A DNA stretch of 64,000 nt, from positions 62,001-126,000 of the forward strand of contig NZ_JAMZAW010000003.1 of the NCBI RefSeq assembly GCF_024158745.1, written 5' to 3'. Every line of letters begins with the position of its first letter. The stretch's first letter is position 1. A program made the position numbers and the translations under genes. Shown in pieces: positions 9,391-18,813 of the stretch. Origin of the DNA: Paenibacillus tyrphae (GTDB taxonomy: Bacteria; Bacillota; Bacilli; Paenibacillales; NBRC-103111). Under the pieces are notes generated by a model that was given only the letters and a program-made list of their open reading frames with translations, was not told where the DNA came from and did not search any database.

Positions 9391-10726
9391 TCATCCTCTG
9401 TCTTCGCAGGATGATCCGCCGGTCTGCTCCTGCCGAACAACTAAAATGCGCGTAATCCGCAAATGATCGATCTCCTCGATCATAAACCGGTAGCGGTTTT
9501 CCCAGACGACAGACTGCTGCTTCTTAGGCGGCATCTCCACTTGAGAGTACATCCATCCACCGATCGTATTGTAATCGTCGGACGCGATCCCTAGCCCGAA
9601 ATAGCTGTTGACTTCCTCAATCAGCAGCCGCCCGTCAATCGAGTGCAAATGATCGCCCCGCTTCTCGATCTAGCGGCCGTTCTTCATCGAATTCATCCTG
9701 TATCTCACCGACGATTTCTTCCATGATATCCTCAAAGGTGACCAGCCCGGAAGTCCCGCCGTATTCGTCAATGAGCAGCGCCATCTGCGTCTTCTTCTTT
9801 TGCATAAATTTCAGCAGCTCGCTTATACGCATCGATTCCGGAACTTTCATGATCCGACGGAGGATCGACCGGATCGTTTCCGGCTGCTCTCCCGCAAGCA
9901 ACAGATCTTTCATATGTACGAACCCGATAATGCTGTCCTTGTCCGGATCGCATACCGGATAACGCGTATGCATCTCGCTGATCGCTATCGCTTTATTGTC
10001 TTCGTAGGAGCGTCCTGCGTACAAGCAGATCATCTCCGTACGCGGAATCATAATTTCACGGGCATACGTTTCGGCAAAGTCGAAAATATTGTCGACCAGC
10101 GCCAGTTCGGTATTGTCGATGAACCCGCTGCGGTTGCTTTCTTTCATCAGCCTCCGAATTTCGTCTTCCGTGTGGGCGGGTCGATACTCCATAGATGAAG
10201 CGATGCCCGTCATGCGCAGCAGCCAGGTCGAGATGCCGTTCAAACACCGGATCAACGAACGTAGCGCTTTGTAGAAGCCGACAAGCGGCACGGACGACAA
10301 CCGTGTTATCTGCTCCGATTTACGAATGGCATAGGCTTTGGGAACCTGCTCGCCAAGCGTCATGTGCAGCACAACTATCAACGTAAACGCAATCAAAAAG
10401 GCAAGCGTCCCGATGACCGGCTCCGGCAGATGCAAATGTCTGAGCACCGGTTCAAGCAGCGCTGCGACAACCGACCCGCCGATCCAGCCAAGTCCAAGTG
10501 AGGTGAGCGTGATGCCTAGCTGGCAGGCCGATAAATGAGCATCTACATTTTGCAGCTGAACCGGACTGACCGAACATGTCTGGATTCCGGGCGCACGCGG
10601 GATTCCACACGGCTGTACGTCTCTTTCACCATCGCGAATTCGGCAGCGACAAAAAAAGACGTTCAACGCCACCAGAAGCAGCACAAGGATGACGCCCCAA
10701 ATAAGCGATAACGGATCGTTAATCAA
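9391..10726 (-). pseudogene. Hemolysin/CorC family (CNNM + CBS) transporter gene with several frame breaks
   Basis: The remnants read through a CNNM (DUF21) membrane domain (LSACQLGITLTSLGLGWIGG and GEQVPKAYAI), a CBS pair (IMIPRTEMI, DKDSIIGFVHMKDL), the signature LLIDEYGGTSGLVTFEDIMEEIVGEIQDEFDEE, and a CorC_HlyC C-terminal domain (SIDGRLLIEEVNSYFGL). The family exports Mg2+/Co2+ or related cations. At least three lesions are visible. A seven-T run at 10651-10657 shifts the frame after ALNVFF. A second shift, between about 10545 and 10620, returns to the LSACQ frame. A third, at about 9660-9672, separates the C-terminal 85 residues. The probable start is a TTG at 10726. Several independent shifts argue for true decay. 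Confidence 0.8.
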
Positions 10727-10895
10727 CGCTCCGCCTACCCGCCCGCGTAAGGCGAACAGGCGCACCTCCCCCGGATGTATGCAGGTTATCCGCGGCATGT
10801 TTACAGTTTAGGACATACGCGGATCCATTATTACACTATACGCCATGCTCCGAGACTAGAACGAAAAAACAAGGGGGCTTAACCGCAGGCAAGCT

Positions 10896-11666
10896 ATGGG
10901 AAGGAAGTCTAAAAATGAAAAACTTGAAGGGGTAAACCAATCACGAACGTCAAAGGGTTCAAAACGATACGAGGATGTGGAACCATTGAATACGCAAAAA
11001 CTAGGATTTATCGGGGCCTTTTACTATTTGCTATATCTTCTGCCCGCAGGCATCATCGGATTCACGCTGACGATTGTTGGTATCGTCTTGTCCATCGGAC
11101 TTATGCCATTGTTCGTCGGCTTCCCGCTTATGATTATGACAGCGCGGTTGGCCAAGCACATGATGGTTTTGGATGCAAGGCTGGCCAACCGGCTGCTTAA
11201 ATTTCCTTCGACTGTCACAGCTTCCTCCCATTCAGAGGACTTCAATTCCGGGCGGCATGGCAGAAGAGGTCTCTTCGCCCAGTTAGGAGCGGAGCTTTCC
11301 GACCCGGCAACTTATGTAGGACTGCTGTTCCAAATCGTCAAGCTGCCCTTGGGCATCATTTCGTTTACGCTTGCCGTTACGATCGTAGCCGTTAATTTGG
11401 CACTCTTGGCGTCGCCGCTCGTCTATACGATTTTGCTGCAATCGATCGGCATTGATATATTCGAGAGAGAACTATTCGCCCTTTTACTTCCGTCGGATTT
11501 CAGTTCGCTCCAAATCTCGCTTATTTATGCAGGCATCGGTCTGCTGCTTCTGCCGGTGACCAATAAACTAATTCGTCTAAGCGCCTTATTCTTCGGACGC
11601 ATCGCTGTCGAAATTTCCGATCCGGCCGGGGGAAGAGCCGGTGAAGCTCCGCTGCAGCGGGCCTAA
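10896..11666 (+). CDS. Multi-pass membrane protein resembling the 'putative sensor' domain
   Basis: A 256-residue protein with a charged N-terminus of about 35 residues, then paired hydrophobic segments: residues 38-75 (YYLLYLLPAGIIGFTLTIVG), 143-190 and 208-235. The layout YLLYLLPxGIIxFxL with a later VGLLFQIVKLPLGIISFTL repeat resembles the membrane sensor domain found in front of some LiaS/NarL-type kinases. Here there is no kinase domain. Translation start is uncertain because the Shine-Dalgarno is weak; a GTG about 80 bases downstream follows GAGGAT. No partner gene is adjacent. Function unknown. Confidence 0.7.
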   Translation: MGRKSKNEKLEGVNQSRTSKGSKRYEDVEPLNTQKLGFIGAFYYLLYLLPAGIIGFTLTIVGIVLSIGLMPLFVGFPLMIMTARLAKHMMVLDARLANRLLKFPSTVTASSHSEDFNSGRHGRRGLFAQLGAELSDPATYVGLLFQIVKLPLGIISFTLAVTIVAVNLALLASPLVYTILLQSIGIDIFERELFALLLPSDFSSLQISLIYAGIGLLLLPVTNKLIRLSALFFGRIAVEISDPAGGRAGEAPLQRA

Positions 11667-11716
11667 GCAAACTTATTTCCCCGGAAATGTTTTACCCTCG
11701 ACCTCTACCGGGATAC

Positions 11717-11740
11717 CCTGCGGCTTTACTCTGCCGCAGG
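11717..11740. terminator. GC hairpin between convergent genes
   Basis: CCTGCGGC / GCCGCAGG forms a hairpin followed on the plus strand by CTTGTTATATTT. It overlaps the last codons and stop of rarA, so it may end the plus-strand membrane gene. The T run is poor. Confidence 0.35.
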
Positions 11741-12979
11741 CTTGTTATATTTCGCGTAAATCTTCGCTTCCACTCCGCTATTTTGCGGCTGATAAAATCG
11801 CTTGCCCTTCACTTCCGGAGGAAGATATTCGTTCCGGGCGTTCGGATGATCGATAGGATTCGAATAAGTTCTCGTACCGTCGCGGACATCTGCGGGAACC
11901 TCGTAAGCTTTCGTCTGCTTGACGTAATCGAGCGCTCCGTTGATTGCTTTATAGACCGCATTGCTTTTCGGGCTCTCGCAAATGAACACGACAGCTTCGG
12001 CGATCGCCATTCGCGCTTCCGGCATACCGACAAATTCGACAGCATCTTTGGCCGCCAATGCGATTTGCAGCGCGGTCGGGTTGGCCATGCCCACATCTTC
12101 CGTCGCATGAACGGCGATTCTGCGGCAGATGTATAGCGGGTCCACACCCGAATACAGCATGCGCGCCAGCCAATAGATGGCCGCGTCGGTCTGTCCGCCG
12201 CGGAGCGATTTGCAAAAGGCGGATGTCATGTCGTAAAAATCGGTATGGGTTATCGCATTGATCCGGGACTCGAACGATTCCTGAATCGTCTGCAGCTCGA
12301 TCGTTTGAGATTCATGAAGCGAATAGGCCGCCGTTTCCAAGGCGATCAAAGCATTTCTTACATCGCCATTGCAGACGTCGCATAAATAATCCATCGCTTC
12401 CTGTGTAATCCGATATTCCCCGCCTAGCCCTCTTTCGGGGTCCGCCAATGCCTGACGCAAAATTTGCTCCAGATCGTCTTTTTGCAGCGCTTCAAGCCGA
12501 TACACGCGGCAGCGGCTGACAAGAGGCGGTATGATATCATGTGCGATGCTTTCCGTCGTCGCGCCAATCAGGATAATGGTTCCGTCTTCGACGATCGGCA
12601 GCAGCGACTCCTGCACGTTGCTTTTGAGTGCATGAATTTCATCCAAGAACAGAATCGTCCGCTGATTGTACATCTTCAGGTTGTCTTTCGCTTTTCGGGC
12701 GACTTCCCGCAGATCCGAAACCGAAAGCGAGACGCCGTTCAATTTCTCAAAATGCGAGCTCGTCATTCCGCTAATGATCGTGGCGAGCGTCGTTTTGCCG
12801 CTGGAAGGCGGACCTTGCAAAATCATGGAGCCGATCTTGTCCGTTTCGATGAGCCGGCGCAGCACCTTGCCTTCGCCGAGCAAATGCTTCTGTCCGAAAA
12901 ATTGTTCCAGATTTTGCGGGCGCATTCTTTCCGCCAGCGGCTTGTATTCGTTCGTCCGGTTAAAATCGAATAAGTCCAT
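11726..12979 (-). CDS. rarA: Replication-associated recombination protein RarA (MgsA family AAA ATPase)
   Basis: A 417-residue AAA+ ATPase related to clamp loaders and RuvB that acts at stalled replication forks. Seen: N-terminal PLAERMRPQNLEQFFGQKHLL; Walker A GPPSSGKTTLA (Ser replaces the usual Gly after PP); Walker B TILFLDEIHAL; sensor 1 IGATTES; and arginine finger SRC. The C-terminal tetramerisation region has SGVDPLYICRRIAVHATEDVGMANP. B. subtilis rarA (yrvN) lies beside cymR; here about 6.6 kb separates them. The start is the ATG of MDLFDFNR. It has its own promoter (13073-13101). Confidence 0.95.
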   Translation of the reverse strand: MDLFDFNRTNEYKPLAERMRPQNLEQFFGQKHLLGEGKVLRRLIETDKIGSMILQGPPSSGKTTLATIISGMTSSHFEKLNGVSLSVSDLREVARKAKDNLKMYNQRTILFLDEIHALKSNVQESLLPIVEDGTIILIGATTESIAHDIIPPLVSRCRVYRLEALQKDDLEQILRQALADPERGLGGEYRITQEAMDYLCDVCNGDVRNALIALETAAYSLHESQTIELQTIQESFESRINAITHTDFYDMTSAFCKSLRGGQTDAAIYWLARMLYSGVDPLYICRRIAVHATEDVGMANPTALQIALAAKDAVEFVGMPEARMAIAEAVVFICESPKSNAVYKAINGALDYVKQTKAYEVPADVRDGTRTYSNPIDHPNARNEYLPPEVKGKRFYQPQNSGVEAKIYAKYNKPAAE

Positions 12980-13072
12980 GGTTTTCTCTGACCGCCAATC
13001 CTGAATATTCGCAAAAAAAGCACAGGCCCCCGACGCCGCATATGTGCCTGCGAACGTATGACCTATGCTTTT

Positions 13073-13101
13073 ATTATAAAAGCACTGTGGACGATTTACA
13101 A
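13073..13101 (-). promoter_or_regulatory. SigA-type promoter of rarA
   Basis: Minus-strand TTGTAA and TATAAT are separated by exactly 17 bases, about 90 bases before the rarA start and just past the preceding gene's stop. Confidence 0.75.
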
Positions 13102-13112
13102 AGGTTTGGGAC

Positions 13113-13577
13113 TCAGCCCGAGCCAAGCTGGCCGATTCCGATGGCAAGCCAACGCTCCATAATGTGCTGGACATCCGATGCTTGATCGGGGCTGCACTCC
13201 ACAATCATAATGACGTCCGCGCCATGTTCTCTCCGCTTCCGTTTTTTTCGCCGTTTGAAGTTAATCAGCCAGTCCAATATAAAGCCAACAGCAGCGCCTG
13301 CCGCAAGGCCTAGCAGCCCGCCGACAATCGGACCGATGGCCCAGCGGAAGCCCAGCGATGCTCCCAAGACGGAACAGATCGTGCCGACTACAGCAGGGCC
13401 GTCCAGCAGGCTAATCCCGTCCGAATGGCGGATCGTATCGAATACCCGCATCTCCTGTGGGGCGTTTTCCTTAAGCGGAACCGCGGCAATCGCTTCGGCA
13501 AGGATGCCTTGCCGCTCCAATTCGCAGATTACCAGCTCAAGCTCCGACGAATGACGAAAAGTCGCTACGATATACAT
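13113..13577 (-). CDS. Conserved-looking membrane protein with glycine-zipper core
   Basis: A 154-residue protein. Residues 1-35 resemble a small alpha/beta fold (MYIVATFRHSSELELVICELERQG). Residues about 60-105 are Gly/Ala-rich and hydrophobic (GFRWAIGPIVGGLLGLAAGAA), typical of a glycine-zipper membrane hairpin. A KRRKKRKRR patch and a second alpha/beta segment (VIMIVECSPDQASDVQHIM) follow. The two soluble pieces may pair as one domain with the membrane hairpin inserted. It starts three bases after the preceding gene's stop. I do not recognise a named family. Confidence 0.7.
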   Translation of the reverse strand: MYIVATFRHSSELELVICELERQGILAEAIAAVPLKENAPQEMRVFDTIRHSDGISLLDGPAVVGTICSVLGASLGFRWAIGPIVGGLLGLAAGAAVGFILDWLINFKRRKKRKRREHGADVIMIVECSPDQASDVQHIMERWLAIGIGQLGSG

Positions 13578-13580
13578 CTT

Positions 13581-14366
13581 CTACCGCTCCGTCGCCCGGC
13601 AGAAGCTGAGGCGCAGTGTCCCATAGCTTCGCTCCAGCCATTGCTTCTGGGCCTTATCGAACAATTTATTGTATTCGACCGAATACACATAAGCCTCGTA
13701 AGCCGCAAAGCAGTAAAAAGAAGGCATAAACAAGGCCCATTGCGCGTTAATCGAGTGCCACGCCTGTGCGTTACTCCCTGCCATCGTGACGAGTACGATT
13801 TCCGCAACACTCGAGAAATACATCAAGCCGATCCAGCCGGCCAGCAGCAAAAAACCGATAGGAATGCGGCGAAGATACAGCTGTCCAAGCCCCGGCATGA
13901 GCATGGACCAAGCCATAGCGAGCCAGGGCGAGCTTTTGTCCAAATGATTCAAGCACATTCCGTCCATTTTAAAAGGGACAATGGGCGCACGCTCCCACTC
14001 GGCCAATACGCACTCCTTGTTCAGCTCAATCGTTTTACGGTAGCTGTCCCAGACGGCGTAAATATAGACGGGAATATACAGCAGCACCCAACGCGGATTC
14101 AGCACCTGCTTCGACAGATCGACCCGTCCCGTAAAAGAGCAAACCATGGACATATTGATTCTTGACTGCATATTGATCCCAATTTCCCACAACATCAAGA
14201 TAAACCCTTTGATTTGGTTACCGAGAAGCAAATGGCCGAAACCCGGGAATGCGGCCGACCACCAAGCGCTCACCCAAGGCTTGCGCAAATGCAGCACATT
14301 GATATTCAAGGTTCCGAAATAAGCCAAATAGCGCCTGTAGTTTCCCGTTTCTGGGCTTCGTTCCAT
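13581..14366 (-). CDS. Multi-pass membrane protein with two TM2-like repeats
   Basis: A 261-residue protein with hydrophobic segments in two related halves, each with a P-G-x-G-x-L-x-L-x signature: AAFPGFGHLLLGNQIKGF near residue 36 and SMLMPGLGQLYLRRIPIGF near 155. This pattern is seen in TM2-type domains. I set the start at MERSPETG because GGAG lies eight bases upstream. It is followed by a gene only three bases later, so the two membrane proteins are probably co-expressed and may work together. Function unknown. Confidence 0.7.
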   Translation of the reverse strand: MERSPETGNYRRYLAYFGTLNINVLHLRKPWVSAWWSAAFPGFGHLLLGNQIKGFILMLWEIGINMQSRINMSMVCSFTGRVDLSKQVLNPRWVLLYIPVYIYAVWDSYRKTIELNKECVLAEWERAPIVPFKMDGMCLNHLDKSSPWLAMAWSMLMPGLGQLYLRRIPIGFLLLAGWIGLMYFSSVAEIVLVTMAGSNAQAWHSINAQWALFMPSFYCFAAYEAYVYSVEYNKLFDKAQKQWLERSYGTLRLSFCRATER

Positions 14367-14426
14367 GGTCCGCACTCCGATGAAATAACGTTTGAACTCA
14401 CTTTTTCTATCTTGCCCCATAAATGA

Positions 14427-14472
14427 CAAAAAAAGCATCCTTTTCGCATTTTCGCTGCAAAGGATGCTTTCT
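14427..14472 (-). terminator. Terminator after tcdA
   Basis: AAAGCATCCTTT and its complement form a strong hairpin followed on the minus strand by eight T. The plus side also has a short T run. Confidence 0.9.
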
Positions 14473-14494
14473 TTATGCCGAATCGCTGACTACG

Positions 14495-15247
14495 CTACTT
14501 CAGTCCGGCCTTAGCCAGCAAGTCGCGGACAGTGACGCTGACCATGATCAGTCCGGCGACCGGTGGAACGAACGCGTTGCTGGCCGGCGGCTGCTGCGCT
14601 TTACGAATCTCAGGGGCATTCTCCGGCACGATCCGCTGCGTAACGTCAACTCGCGGCTTGATCGGCTCTTCCGTCGAAAAAACGACTTTGACGCCCTTCT
14701 TGATGCCTTCTTTCCGCAGCTTGTGACGAATCACCCGTGCCATCGGATCGACGCTCGTCTTGGAAATATCCGCCACTTGAAACCGGGTCGGATCCATCTT
14801 ATTCGCGGCGCCCATACTGGAAATGAGCGGAATCTTGCGCAGCAGGCATTGCTTGATCAGATGAATTTTGTAGCTGATCGTATCGGAAGCGTCCAATACA
14901 TAATCCAACGGATATTGGAACAGCTGCTCATACGTTTCTTCGGTATAAAACATGCGCAGGGCGACGGCATCGCATTCCGGGTTGATTTGCAGGATACGAT
15001 CTCGCATCAGCTCCGCCTTCGGCTGGCCGACCGTCGTCACCAAAGCATGAATTTGCCGGTTCACATTCGTAATATCGACGACATCCTTGTCGATCATGAT
15101 GATCCGGCCGACGCCGGTGCGGGCCAACGCTTCGGCGGCGATCGAACCGACGCCGCCGATGCCGAGAACCGCCACCGTACTATTTTTCATTACCTCAAGC
15201 CCTTCCGGGCCGATTGCCAGCTCCGTACGGGAAAATTGATGCAGCAT
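14495..15247 (-). CDS. tcdA: tRNA threonylcarbamoyladenosine dehydratase TcdA (YrvM/CsdL)
   Basis: A 250-residue E1/ThiF-like enzyme that uses ATP to cyclise t6A37 of ANN-decoding tRNAs to ct6A. Seen: N-terminal HQFSRTELAIGPEGL; nucleotide-binding VLGIGGVGSIAAEALARTG near residue 28; IDKDVVDITNVNRQI; and the adenylation-site region VLDASDTISYKIHLI. The last part, NAFVPPVAGLIM, is typical of TcdA. It sits 32 bases after aspS, matching the B. subtilis hisS-aspS-yrvM order, and ends at a strong terminator. Confidence 0.95.
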   Translation of the reverse strand: MLHQFSRTELAIGPEGLEVMKNSTVAVLGIGGVGSIAAEALARTGVGRIIMIDKDVVDITNVNRQIHALVTTVGQPKAELMRDRILQINPECDAVALRMFYTEETYEQLFQYPLDYVLDASDTISYKIHLIKQCLLRKIPLISSMGAANKMDPTRFQVADISKTSVDPMARVIRHKLRKEGIKKGVKVVFSTEEPIKPRVDVTQRIVPENAPEIRKAQQPPASNAFVPPVAGLIMVSVTVRDLLAKAGLK

Positions 15248-15279
15248 GGCTTACTGTCCACACTCCTCTTATTCGGGTC

Positions 15280-17067
15280 TTAAGCTTTAGCGGAAGGCTG
15301 CTTGAGCGCCAACCGAATGGACAGGTCCTCAAGCTGCTTGGCATCCACGGGACCCGGAGCTCCCGTCAACAGGTCCGATGCGCTGGCCGTTTTCGGGAAG
15401 GCAATCGTTTCGCGCAGGTTGGTGCGGCCGGTAATCAGCATCACGAGCCGGTCGAAACCGAAAGCAATGCCTCCGTGAGGCGGCGTACCGTATTCGAAAG
15501 CCTCCAGCAGGTAGCCGAATTTCTCCTGCACCTCTTCCTTGGGAAGGTTCAGCGTAGCGAACATTTTCTCTTGCACTTCACGCTGATAAATCCGCATGGA
15601 GCCGCCGCCGACTTCGTAGCCATTCAGCACAAGGTCGTAGGCCTGCGCACGGATTTGGCCCGGATCGGTGTCGAAGTAATGCATGTCTTCTTCCTTCGGA
15701 CGGGTAAACGGATGATGCTCCGCCACATAGCGCTTCGCTTCTTCGTCATAGCTGAGCAGCGGGAAGTCCACTACCCACGCAAACTTGAATTTGCTGTCGT
15801 CGATCAGGCCCAGCTGACGGCCGATTTTCAATCGAAGGTTACCGAGCACGTCGGCAACGACCTTCTTCGTATCGGCGGAGAACAACAGCAGGTCGCCTTC
15901 TTCGGCTTCCAGACGCTGCTTGAGCTGCTCCAGCTCCTGCTCATTGAAGAATTTCACGATCGGCCCTTTCAGCTCACCGTCTTTATACGTCATCCACGCA
16001 AGCCCTTTGGCCCCGTAGCGTGCGGCGAATACGCCGAGATCGTCGATTTCCTTGCGGCTCCAAGCGGCGCAACCTTTGGCATTGAGCGCCTTCACCTGGC
16101 CGCCCTTTTTAATGATGTTCGCAAATACTTGGACGCCCGATTCGGCGACAATGTCCGAAACGTCCTGCAGCTCCAGGCCGAAACGAAGATCCGGCTTGTC
16201 GGAGCCGTATTTGCCCATCGCGTCCGCATAGGTGATGCGTTGGAACGGCGTTTCGATGTCGGCGCCGGCCGTTTCTTTAAACAAGCGTACGACGAGCTTC
16301 TCCATCATGTCGAGCAATTGATCCTGCGACAGGAACGACGTCTCGATGTCCACCTGCGTAAATTCCGGTTGGCGGTCGGCGCGCAAATCTTCGTCGCGGA
16401 AGCAGCGGGCGATTTGGTAGTAGCGCTCCATGCCGCTTACCATCAGCAGCTGCTTAAAAATTTGCGGCGACTGCGGCAGCGCGAAAAATTCGCCCGGATG
16501 GACACGGCTTGGCACCAAGTAATCGCGCGCGCCTTCCGGCGTGCTGTTGATCAAGATCGGCGTTTCCACCTCGATAAAGCCGTTCTCGTCCAAATAATCT
16601 CGGAATATTTTGGCCGCTTTGGCGCGCAGCATCAACGTACGCTGCATTTCCGGACGGCGCAGGTCGAGATAGCGGTGCTTGAGACGCAGCGATTCGTCGA
16701 TTTCAATGCCGTCTTCGATGAAGAACGGCGGATTTTTCGCGGCATTCAAGATTTCGATCTCCTTGATGCGAACTTCGATCTCTCCGGTCGGAAGATTCGG
16801 GTTGACAGTCTCCGCATCCCGCTCAACGACTTCGCCGCGTACCGCGAGCACGTACTCGTTGCGCGCCCGGTCGGCTACCGCAAGCGCTTCGCCGGAAAAA
16901 GCCGGATTAAATACGATTTGCACGATTCCGCTCCTGTCGCGCAGATCGATGAACAATACCCCGCCCAGGTCGCGGCGGCGCTGCACCCAACCGTTCAGCG
17001 TTACCGTCTCTCCCACATTAGCTTTGCTCAAAGTGCCGCAATGATGCGTTTTTAACATCGTCGTCAT
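15280..17067 (-). CDS. aspS: Aspartyl-tRNA synthetase
   Basis: A bacterial-type class IIb synthetase of 595 residues. Seen: N-terminal OB-fold anticodon domain ([20 protein letters not shown]), motif 2 ([18 protein letters not shown]), the bacterial GAD insertion in the middle, and motif 3 ([15 protein letters not shown]). I chose the ATG of [11 protein letters not shown] because GGAGGT lies nine bases upstream; a more 5' ATG overlaps that site. It follows hisS by 25 bases, and both sit behind the T-box leader. Confidence 0.97.
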   Translation of the reverse strand: MTTMLKTHHCGTLSKANVGETVTLNGWVQRRRDLGGVLFIDLRDRSGIVQIVFNPAFSGEALAVADRARNEYVLAVRGEVVERDAETVNPNLPTGEIEVRIKEIEILNAAKNPPFFIEDGIEIDESLRLKHRYLDLRRPEMQRTLMLRAKAAKIFRDYLDENGFIEVETPILINSTPEGARDYLVPSRVHPGEFFALPQSPQIFKQLLMVSGMERYYQIARCFRDEDLRADRQPEFTQVDIETSFLSQDQLLDMMEKLVVRLFKETAGADIETPFQRITYADAMGKYGSDKPDLRFGLELQDVSDIVAESGVQVFANIIKKGGQVKALNAKGCAAWSRKEIDDLGVFAARYGAKGLAWMTYKDGELKGPIVKFFNEQELEQLKQRLEAEEGDLLLFSADTKKVVADVLGNLRLKIGRQLGLIDDSKFKFAWVVDFPLLSYDEEAKRYVAEHHPFTRPKEEDMHYFDTDPGQIRAQAYDLVLNGYEVGGGSMRIYQREVQEKMFATLNLPKEEVQEKFGYLLEAFEYGTPPHGGIAFGFDRLVMLITGRTNLRETIAFPKTASASDLLTGAPGPVDAKQLEDLSIRLALKQPSAKA

Positions 17068-17092
17068 GGTGTTTGTTACCTCCATTTTATCG

Positions 17093-18355
17093 TTAAACTT
17101 GCCCAGCCCGCTCGCGCAATGTCTGCACGAAATCGGAGAGAGCCAGCGTTTCTTGTTCGCCGGTAGCCATTGTTTTCAAGGTAATTTCGCCCTTCGCGAG
17201 CTCGTCGTCACCAAGAATGGCGACATAAGCTGCGTTGTACCGGTCGGCCGATTTCATTTTCGCTTTGATTTTGCGGCCCAGGTAGTCTTTTTCCCCGGAT
17301 AGTCCCGCCAAACGAAGATTTTGCAGCAGCTTCACACACTCGCGCTCTGCGGCTTCGCCAAGGCCGATCAAGTACACGTCCAACGGTTTAGCCGCCGGAA
17401 TATCGACTCCTTGCGCCTGCAGAACAAGCAGAATACGCTCCATTCCGAGCCCGAAGCCGACGCCCGGCTGGTCGGTTCCGCCGATTTGTCCGACAAGGCC
17501 GTTATAACGTCCGCCGCCCCCGATCGTATCGATTGCGCCAATACCGGCCGCTTTGTACTCGAACGCGGTGTGCGTATAGTAATCCAGTCCCCGCACCAGC
17601 CGCGGATTGATGCGGAACGGAATTTCCATCGCAGTCAAATATTGTTGCACCGCTTGGAAATGCGTTTGGCATTCCTCATCCAAGTATTCGAGAATGGTCG
17701 GTGCGCCTTCGCCGTATTTCTGATCGACCTTACAGTCGAGAATCCTCATCGGATTGCGGTCGTAACGCGATTGACAGTCCTTGCACAACTTATCCTTCAC
17801 CGGAGCGAAGAACTGCTGAATTTTCTCGCGGTACACGGCCCGTACGGCCGGGTTGCCCACAGAGTTGATTTCCACCGTGACGTCTTTTAACCCGAGCTCT
17901 TTATAGAACGTATAGCCGAGCGCAATAATCTCCGCATCGAGACTTGGGTCTACCGAACCGAACGCTTCGATGCCGAACTGGTGAAACTGGCGGTAGCGGC
18001 CGGCCTGCGGCTGCTCGTAGCGGAACATCGGGCCGATGTAATACAGCTTGCTGACATCCGGCTCGCCGTACAGCTTGTTCTCCACATAGGAGCGAACAAC
18101 CCCGGCCGTCCCTTCGGGACGAAGCGAGATGCTGCGGTCCCCTTTGTCCAGGAAGGTGTACATTTCCTTCTCGACGATGTCCGTTGTCTCTCCTACGCCG
18201 CGCTGGAACAGCTCCGTGTGCTCGAACATCGGCGTACGGATCTCGCGAAAATTGAAACGCTGACACAGTTCCCGGGCCTTCGCCTCAATATACTGCCATT
18301 TCTCGATTTCGCCGGGCAGCAGGTCTTGCGTGCCCTTCGGTTTTTGAATGCTCAT
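17093..18355 (-). CDS. hisS: Histidyl-tRNA synthetase
   Basis: A 420-residue class IIa synthetase. Seen: [13 protein letters not shown] at the N-terminus, motif 2 region [15 protein letters not shown], the histidine-specific motif [12 protein letters not shown], motif 3 [12 protein letters not shown], and a C-terminal anticodon-binding domain ([13 protein letters not shown]). It is the first gene after the T-box leader and is probably co-transcribed with aspS and tcdA. Confidence 0.97.
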   Translation of the reverse strand: MSIQKPKGTQDLLPGEIEKWQYIEAKARELCQRFNFREIRTPMFEHTELFQRGVGETTDIVEKEMYTFLDKGDRSISLRPEGTAGVVRSYVENKLYGEPDVSKLYYIGPMFRYEQPQAGRYRQFHQFGIEAFGSVDPSLDAEIIALGYTFYKELGLKDVTVEINSVGNPAVRAVYREKIQQFFAPVKDKLCKDCQSRYDRNPMRILDCKVDQKYGEGAPTILEYLDEECQTHFQAVQQYLTAMEIPFRINPRLVRGLDYYTHTAFEYKAAGIGAIDTIGGGGRYNGLVGQIGGTDQPGVGFGLGMERILLVLQAQGVDIPAAKPLDVYLIGLGEAAERECVKLLQNLRLAGLSGEKDYLGRKIKAKMKSADRYNAAYVAILGDDELAKGEITLKTMATGEQETLALSDFVQTLRERAGQV

Positions 18356-18390
18356 GTAAGCCCAGACTCCTTTCTGTCGCGTTTCAGCAC

Positions 18391-18715
18391 AAAAAACAAA
18401 AAACTCCCGCCCCTGAACAAATTCAGGGACGAGAGATTGTACTTACCCAAAAGTCTCCCGCGGTACCACCCACGATTCGAACGAGCTTGCCGCTGCCGAA
18501 TCCGGCTTAAGCAAAATAACTCGCTCACACTCTTCAAGCGGGTAACGTCCGCCAGCCGCAAACGACTACTATCCGGCACTGGCTATGAACGCCTTCGGCC
18601 GGGGTTCCCCGTTCGTCCTCCGGGAGGTCTGTTCGTCCGATTCGCATAAGGAAGCTTGCAGCCTGGGCTTCCCTCTCTGAATACGCAAGGTTCGAATTAC
18701 TTTGTCCCATCAACG
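18391..18715 (-). promoter_or_regulatory. T-box leader of hisS-aspS
   Basis: The T-box core GGGTGGTACCGCGGGAGAC (minus strand, 18471-18453) precedes a Rho-independent terminator (18436-18391: CTCTCGTCCCTGAA hairpin, then TTTTTTG). Upstream lie the Stem I features: an AGTA S-turn-like element in GGGACAAAGTAATTCG near 18700, an AGAGAGG box and a GGCTG loop near 18668. Uncharged tRNA binding should favour the antiterminator. The specifier is not certain by eye. A GAC (Asp) triplet lies in the candidate loop (GAACAGACC), and I see no clear CAC/CAT there. Confidence 0.93.
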
Positions 18716-18747
18716 GATCTACAAGATATGACATGGAATTAGAATTT

Positions 18748-18776
18748 ATTCTACCCGCGAAGGTATCCAAAGTCAA
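18748..18776 (-). promoter_or_regulatory. SigA-type promoter of the hisS T-box transcript
   Basis: Minus-strand TTGACT (-35) and TAGAAT (-10) have a 17-base spacer, about 35 bases before the T-box Stem I. Confidence 0.85.
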
Positions 18777-18813
18777 GAAAAAACATCCGCTTGCTTGCAA
18801 ATTTTCATTTGGA

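Noticed and set aside
15214..17055. A 613-codon plus-strand frame over aspS
   Set aside because: It is a shadow of the well-conserved aspS on the other strand, with no ribosome binding site and no recognisable domain.
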